Shown piece by piece: positions 56,419-64,000 of a stretch of 64,000 bases of DNA. The stretch covers positions 186,001 to 250,000 of the forward strand of contig WNNJ02003028.1 in NCBI GenBank assembly GCA_012934845.2, in the 5' to 3' direction. Origin of the DNA: Pomphorhynchus laevis. Its lineage: Eukaryota > Acanthocephala > Palaeacanthocephala > Echinorhynchida > Pomphorhynchidae. Numbering within the stretch: the stretch's first letter is position 1; every line of letters begins with the position of its first letter. Made by a program: the position numbers and the translations under genes. The notes under the pieces are model-generated. The model was not told the origin of the DNA, made no database searches, and was given only the letters and a program-made list of their open reading frames with translations.

Positions 56419-59400
56419 TCAAGATACAGACGTACCGAGTTCAAATCCGATCAGCATCAGTGTACGGAGAAAGCAGATAATAAGGGTCGAAACGTGAAAT
56501 GTAGGTTTGAGTCAGCAGCTAATGAGACCCACCCAGACTGATTAGTAGCGATTGCTGTATCAAAGATAAGATCAAACCTGTGAGGATAATATCGTGCCAC
56601 AATCGAAAAAAAAAATTTGTTAGCAAAATAATATTTTTATTTCACCATTCGACATTCATTGGATATTCAAGCATTTCAACACTGGACCATATTCAATAAA
56701 ACTGGACCAGCCAGCCAAGTAGATGTAGCGTTGAATCAAGATACAGACGTCCTAAGTTCAAATCCGATCAGCATCAGTGTACAGAGAAAGCAGATAATAA
56801 GGGTCGAAACGAGAAATGTAGGTCTAGGTCAGCAGCTGATGAGACCCACCCAGACTAATTAGTAGCGTCCTGCTGTATCAAAGATAAGATCAAACCTGTG
56901 AGGATAATATCGTGCCACAATCGAAAAAAATAATAGTTAGCAAAATAATATTTTCATTTCACCATTCGACATTCATTGGATATTCAAGAATATCAACACT
57001 GGACCATATTCAACAATACCGGACCAGCCTGCCAAGTAGATGTAGCGTTGAATCAAGATACATACGTCCTGAGTTCAAATCCGATCAGCATCAGTGTACG
57101 GAAAATGCAAATAATAAGGGTCGAATCGTAAGATGTAGGTCTGGGTCAGCAGCTGATGAGACCCACCCATACTGATTAGTAGCGTCCTGCTGTATCAAAG
57201 ATAAGATCAAACCTGTGAGGATAATATCGTGTCACAATCGAAAAAAATAATAGTTAGCAAAATAATATTTACATTTCACCATTCGACATTCATTGGATAT
57301 TCAAGAATATCAACACTGGACCATGTTTAACAACACTGGACCAGCCAGCCAAGTAGATGTAGCGTTCAATCAAGATACAGACGTACCGAGTTCAAATCCG
57401 ATCAGCATCAGTGTACGGAAAAAGCAGACAATAAGGGTCGAAAATTAAATGTATGTCAGGGACAGCAGCTGATAAGACCCAACCAGACTGATTAGTAGCG
57501 TCCTGCTGTATCAAAGAAAAAATCAAACCTGTGAGGATAATATCGTGTCACAATGGAAAAAAAATAATGGTTAGCAAAATAATATTTTAATTTCACAATT
57601 CGACATTCATTGGATATTCAAGAATATAAACACTGGACCATATTCAACAACACTGGACTGACCAGCAAAGTAGATGTAGCGTTGAATCAAGATACAGACG
57701 TACCGAGTTCAAATCCGATCAGCAAAAGTGTACGTAGAAAGCATATAATAAGCGTCGAAACGTGAAATGTAGGTCTGGGTCAGCAGCTGATGAGACCCAC
57801 CCAGACTGATTAGTAGCGTCCTGCTGTATCAAAGATAAGATCAAACCTGTGAGGATAATATCGTGCCACAATCGAAAAAATAATAGTTAGCAAAATAATA
57901 TTTTCATTTCACCATTCGAAATTCATTGGATATTCAAGAATATCAACACTTGACCATATTCAACAACACTGGACAAGCCAGCCAAGTAGATGTAGCGTTG
58001 AATCAAGATACAGACGTACCGAGTTCAAATCCGATCAGCATCAGTGTACGGAGAAAGCAGATAATAAGGGTCGAAAAGTGAAATGTAGGTCTGGGTCAGC
58101 AGCTGATGAGACCCACCCAGACTGATTAGTAGCGTCCTGCTGTATCAAAGATAAGATCAAACCTGTGAGGATAATATCGTGTCACAATCAAAAAAAAAGT
58201 TAGCAAAATAATATTTTAATTTCACCATTCGACATTCATTGGATATTCAAGAATATCAACACTGGACCATATTCAACAACACTGGACTAGCCAGCCAAGT
58301 AGATGTAGCGTTGAATCAAGATACAGACGTACCGAGTTCAAATCCGATTAGCATCAGTGAACGGAGAAAGCAGATAATAAGGGTCGAAACGTGAAATGTA
58401 GGTCTGGCTCAGCAGCTGATGAGACCCACCCAGACTGATTATTAGCGTACTGCTGTATCAAGAATAGGAACAATGCCTGTGAGGATAATATCGCGCCACA
58501 ATCAAAAAAAATAAACGTTAGCAAAATAATATTTTCATTTCACCATTCGAAATTCATTGGATATTCAAGAATATTAACACTGGACCATATTCAACAACAC
58601 TGGATCAGCCATCAGAGTGGATGTATCGTTAAATCAAGATTCAGACGTACTAAGTTCAAATCAGATCAGCATCAGTGTACGGAGAAAGCAGATAATAAGC
58701 GTCGAAACGTGAAATGTAGGTCTGGGTCAGCAGCTGATGAGACCCACCCAGACTGATTAGTAGCGTACTGCTGTATCAAGAATAGGAACAATACCTGTGA
58801 GGATAATATTGTGACACAACCAGAAGAATTTCAGCACACAGATGCATTTAAGTTAAATTTAAAAAAGCATTCATTGCATGTGGCAGCATGAAAAACAGAG
58901 ATCTGGCTAGCGGTTCACAGAACTAGGTGGGTTTCAAATAGATCATTAGAATACGATCCCCTACTGAAAGTAATATACAACAATATATATCTACACAACT
59001 GAAGCAGCCATCCAAGTAGATGTAGCGTTGAATCAAGATACAGACGTCCTGAGTTCAAATCCGATCAGCATCAGTGTACGGAGAAAGCAGATAATGAGGG
59101 TCGACACGAGAAATGTAGGTCTGGGTCAGCAGCTGATGACACCCACCCAGGCTGATTAAAAGCGTCCTGCTGTATCAAAAATAAGATCAAACCTGTGAGA
59201 ATAATATCGTGCCACAATCGAAAAAAAAATAATAGTTAGCAAAATAATATTTTCATTTCACCGTTCGACATTTTTTGGATATTCAAGAATATCAACACTG
59301 GACCATATTCAACAACACTGGACCAGCCAGCCAAGTAGATGTAGCGTTGAATCAAGATACAGACTTCCTGAGTTCAAATCCGATCAGCATCAGTGTACGG

Positions 59401-62400
59401 AGAAAGCAGATAACAAGGGTCGAAACGTGAAATGTAGGTCTGGGTCAGCAGCTGATGAGACCCACCCAGACTGATTAGTAGCGTCCTGCTGTATCTAAGA
59501 TAAGATCAAATCTGTGAGGATAATATCGTGCCACAATCGAAAAAAAAAGTTAGCAAAATAATATTTTAATTATACCATTCGACATTCATTGGATATTCAA
59601 AAATAACAACACTGGACCATATTCAACAACACTGTACCAGCCAGCCAAGTGGATGTAGCGTTGAATCAAGATACAGACGTACCGAGTTCAAATCCGATCA
59701 GCATCAGTGTACGGAGAAAGCAGATAATAAGGGTCGAAACGTGAAATGTAGGTTTGAGTCAGCAGCTAATGAGACCCACCCAGACTGATTAGTAGCGATT
59801 GCTGTATCAAAGATAAGATCAAACCTGTGAGGATAATATCGTGCCACAATCGAAAAAAAAAATTTGTTAGCAAAATAATATTTTTATTTCACCATTCGAC
59901 ATTCATTGGATATTCAAGCATTTCAACACTGGACCATATTCAATAAAACTGGACCAGCCAGCCAAGTAGATGTAGCGTTGAATCAAGATACAGACGTCCT
60001 AAGTTCAAATCCGATCAGCATCAGTGTACAGAGAAAGCAGATAATAAGGGTCGAAACGAGAAATGTAGGTCTAGGTCAGCAGCTGATGAGACCCACCCAG
60101 ACTAATTAGTAGCGTCCTGCTGTATCAAAGATAAGATCAAACCTGTGAGGATAATATCGTGCCACAATCGAAAAAAATAATAGTTAGCAAAATAATATTT
60201 TCATTTCACCATTCGACATTCATTGGATATTCAAGAATATCAACACTGGACCATATTCAACAATACCGGACCAGCCTGCCAAGTAGATGTAGCGTTGAAT
60301 CAAGATACATACGTCCTGAGTTCAAATCCGATCAGCATCAGTGTACGGAAAATGCAAATAATAAGGGTCGAAACGTAAATGTAGGTCTGGGTCAGCAGCT
60401 GATGAGACCCACCCAGACTGATTAGTAGCGTCCTGCTGTATCAAAGATAAGATCAAACCTGTGAGGATAATATCGTGCCACAATCGAAAAAAATAATAGT
60501 TAGCAAAATAATATTTACATTTCACCATTCGACATTCATTGGATATTCAAGAATATCAACACTGGACCATGTTTAACAACACTGGACCAGCCAGCCAAGT
60601 AGATGTAGCGTTCAATCAAGATACAGACGTACCGAGTTCAAATCCGATCAGCATCAGTGTACGGAAAAAGCAGACAATAAGGGTCGAAAATTAAATGTAT
60701 GTCAGGGACAGCAGCTGATAAGACCCAACCAGACTGATTAGTAGCGTCCTGCTGTATCAAAGAAAAAATCAAACCTGTGAGGATAATATCGTGTCACAAT
60801 GGAAAAAAAATAATGGTTAGCAAAATAATATTTTAATTTCACAATTCGACATTCATTGGATATTCAAGAATATAAACACTGGACCATATTCAACAACACT
60901 GGACTGACCAGCAAAGTAGATGTAGCGTTGAATCAAGATACAGACGTACCGAGTTCAAATCCGATCAGCAAAAGTGTACGTAGAAAGCATATAATAAGCG
61001 TCGAAACGTGAAATGTAGGTCTGGGTCAGCAGCTGATGAGACCCACCCAGACTGATTAGTAGCGTCCTGCTGTATCAAAGATAAGATCAAACCAGTGAGG
61101 ATAATATCGTGCCACAATCGAAAATAATAATAGTTAGCAAAATAATATTTTCATTTCACCATTCGAAATTCATTGGATATTCAAGAATATCAACACTTGA
61201 CCATATTCAACAACACTGGACAAGCCAGCCAAGTAGATGTAGCGTTGAATCAAGATACAGAAGTACCGAGTTCAAGTGCGATCAGCATCAGTGTACGGAG
61301 AAAGCAGATAATAAGGGTCGAAAAGTGAAATGTAGGTCTGGGTCAGCAGCTGATGAGACCCACCCAGACTGATTAGTAGCGTCCTGCTGTATCAAAGATA
61401 AGATCAAACCTGTGAGGATAATATCGTGTCACAATCAAAAAAAAAGTTAGCAAAATAATATTTTAATTTCACCATTCGACATTCATTGGATATTCAAGAA
61501 TATCAACACTGGACCATATTCAACAACACTGGACTAGCCAGCCAAGTAGATGTAGCGTTGAATCAAGATACAGACGTACCGAGTTCAAATCCGATTAGCA
61601 TCAGTGAACGGAGAAAGCAGATAATAAGGGTCGAAACGTGAAATGTAGGTCTGGCTCAGCAGCTGATGAGACCCACCCAGACTGATTATTAGCGTACTGC
61701 TGTATCAAGAATAGGAACAATGCCTGTGAGGATAATATCGCGCCACAATCAAAAAAAATAAACGTTAGCAAAATAATATTTTCATTTCACCATTCGAAAT
61801 TCATTGGATATTCAAGAATATTAACACTGGACCATATTCAACAACACTGGATCAGCCATCAGAGTGGATGTATCGTTAAATCAAGATTCAGACGTACTAA
61901 GTTCAAATCAGATCAGCATCAGTGTACGGAGAAAGCAGATAATAAGCGTCGAAACGTGAAATGTAGGTCTGGGTCAGCAGCTGATGAGACCCACCCAGAC
62001 TGATTAGTAGCGTACTGCTGTATCAAGAATAGGAACAATACCTGTGAGGATAATATTGTGACACAACCAGAAGAATTTCAGCACACAGATGCATTTAAGT
62101 TAAATTTAAAAAAGCATTCATTGCATGTGGCAGCATGAAAAACAGAGATCTGGCTAGCGGTTCACAGAACTAGGTGGGTTTCAAATAGATCATTAGAATA
62201 CGATCCCCTACTGAAAGTAATATACAACAATATATATCTACACAACTGAAGCAGCCATCCAAGTAGATGTAGCGTTGAATCAAGATACAGACGTCCTGAG
62301 TTCAAATCCGATCAGCATCAGTGTACGGAGAAAGCAGATAATGAGGGTCGACACGAGAAATGTAGGTCTGGGTCAGCAGCTGATGACACCCACCCAGGCT

Positions 62401-62934
62401 GATTAAAAGCGTCCTGCTGTATCAAAAATAAGATCAAACCTGTGAGAATAATATCGTGCCACAATCGAAAAAAAAATAATAGTTAGCAAAATAATATTTT
62501 CATTTCACCGTTCGACATTTTTTGGATATTCAAGAATATCAACACTGGACCATATTCAACAACACTGGACCAGCCAGCCAAGTAGATGTAGCGTTGAATC
62601 AAGATACAGACTTCCTGAGTTCAAATCCGATCAGCATCAGTGTACGGAGAAAGCAGATAACAAGGGTCGAAACGTGAAATGTAGGTCTGGGTCAGCAGCT
62701 GATGAGACCCACCCAGACTGATTAGTAGCGTCCTGCTGTATCTAAGATAAGATCAAATCTGTGAGGATAATATCGTGCCACAATCGAAAAAAAAAGTTAG
62801 CAAAATAATATTTTAATTATACCATTCGACATTCATTGGATATTCAAAAATAACAACACTGGACCATATTCAACAACACTGTACCAGCCAGCCAAGTGGA
62901 TGTAGCGTTGAATCAAGATACAGACGTACCGAGC
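56419..62934 (+). repeat. Higher-order tandem duplication, 3,247-bp period
   Basis: The segment from about 56419 to 59665 is repeated from about 59666 to 62934 with an offset of 3246-3247 bases. The pairs 56659/59906, 57361/60607 and 58494/61741 all show this offset. Only scattered single-base differences are seen (for example around 57125 against 60370), so the duplication is recent. Each copy holds about ten units including one long unit. Confidence 0.9.
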
Positions 62935-64000
62935 TCAAATTCGATCAGCATCAGTGTACGGAGAAAGCAGGTAATAAGGGTCGAAAGGAGAAATGTAGTT
63001 TTGGGTCAGCAGCTGATGAGACCCACCCAGACTGATTAGTAGCGTACTGCTTTATCAAGAATAGGAACAATACCTGTGAGGATAATATCGTGCCACAATC
63101 GAATAAAAAATAATCGTTAGCAAAATAATATTTTCATTTCACCATTCGACATTCATTGGATATTCAAGAATATCAACACTGGACCATATTCAACAACACT
63201 GGACCAACCAGCCAAGTAAATGTATCCTTGAATAAAGAAACATACGTACTGAGTTCAAATCCGATCAGCATCAGTGTACGTAGAAAGCAGATAATAAGGG
63301 TCGAAACGTGAAATGCAGGTCTGGGTCAGCAGCTGATGAGACCCACCCAGACTGATTAGTAGCGTACTGCTGTATCAAGAATAGGTACAATATTGGTGAG
63401 GATAATATTGTGACACAACCCGAAGAATTTCAGCACACAGATGCATTAAAGTTAAATTTAAAAAAAGCATTCATTGCAAGTGGCAGCATGAAAAACAGAG
63501 ATTTTGCTAGCGGATCACAGAACTAGGTGGGTTTCAAACAGATCATTAGAATACGATCCACTACTGAAAGTAATATACAACAATATATATCTACACAACT
63601 GAAGACGCCAGCCAAGTAGATATAGCGTTCATCAAGATACAGACGTACCGAGTTCAAATCCGATCAGCATCAGTGTACAGAGAAAGCAGATAATAAGGGT
63701 CGAAACGTGAAATGTAGGTCTGGGTCAGCAGCTGATGAGGCCCACCCAGACTGATTAGTAGCGTACTGCTGTATCAAAGATAAGATAAAACCTGTGAGGG
63801 TAATATCGTGCCACAATCGAAAAAAAGTAAGCAAAATAATATGTTCATTTTACCATTCGACATTCATTGGATATTCAAGAATATCACCACTAGACCATAT
63901 TCAACAACACTGGACCAGCCTGCCAAGTAGATGTAGCGTTGAATCAAGATACAGACGTCCTGAGTTCAAATCCGATCAGCATCAGTGTACGGAAAAAGCA

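Larger units (their letters stand above)
54600..64000 (+). repeat. tRNA-headed SINE-like satellite array
   Basis: Twenty-nine units are visible by counting the B-box string GTTCAAATC (first at 54690, last near 63967); the array leaves the window. Most units are about 316 bases. Five are about 400 bases (from about 55322, 56040, 58652, 61900 and 63252) because they carry a different linker with GAAGAATTTCAGCACACAG and GATCCGGCTAGCGGATC, the form seen in dispersed copies. Each unit runs: tRNA-like head, GGGTCGAAACG, CTGATGAGACCC, GTGCCACAATCG, A-rich run, linker. The 60-88-codon frames crossing the units are by-products. A tandem array of a tRNA-promoter repeat is comparable to the schistosome Sm-alpha satellite. 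Confidence 0.93.

Noticed and set aside
54510-61372. Repeated 60-88-codon frames (MPQSKK... and MDIQAFQH...) in the satellite array
   Set aside because: They run through the tRNA-like promoter and linker of each unit, vary in frame between units, and have no protein signature. Their similarity reflects DNA repeat identity.

Overview
This looks like an AT-rich, intron-bearing animal genome, probably an invertebrate. The evidence is one long host reading frame with a polyadenylation signal, two possible isolated exons with splice signals, LINE and Penelope-like retroelements, (TA)n microsatellites, and a tRNA-headed SINE-like satellite. Hammerhead ribozymes inside short repeats are best known from flatworms (the schistosome Sm-alpha repeats) and from Penelope-like elements, but they occur in many animals, so I do not assign a phylum. 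Nothing looks bacterial.

Layout. 1-3400: AT-rich DNA with two opposed copies of a hammerhead-bearing repeat around a near 195-bp palindrome and two (TA)n tracts. 3400-12100: gene-poor DNA with fold-back elements (6197-6305, 8072-8435, 10430-10676, 11777-12084). 12100-15070: a decayed Penelope-like reverse transcriptase and dispersed subterminal repeats. 16449-16608: a candidate host exon next to two SINE copies. 21145-32290: several Penelope-like fragments on the minus strand, an eight-copy 115-bp tandem array (26059-26970), a 500-bp inverted-repeat element holding a complete hammerhead (28439-28940), and a third copy of the first hammerhead repeat (30561-30786).

34494-36500 is the only convincing complete protein-coding gene. 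It encodes a 668-residue, apparently single-exon, Mab-21-like protein with an N-terminal acylation motif. 37040-42930 holds two copies of a Jockey-like LINE arranged head to head. 43331-46434 and 50090-51400 are two different LINE-like elements with a C-terminal zinc motif and a PD-(D/E)XK-like nuclease; they share a 3' tail motif. Between them lie a possible last exon of a host gene (46708-47013) and a Penelope-like copy (48100-49640).

54600-64000 is a large tandem array of 29 visible tRNA-like units (about 316 or 400 bp each) that runs off the window. It contains a recent 3,247-bp higher-order duplication. Dispersed relatives lie at 16640-17250 and 52629-52965.

The most interesting thread is self-cleaving RNA. 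Two separate repeat families carry hammerheads with all three stems and the core present (2092-2133 and 28509-28587). At least three further repeats carry partial or decayed cores, including the tandem array. All functional statements are by-eye reading without database searches.
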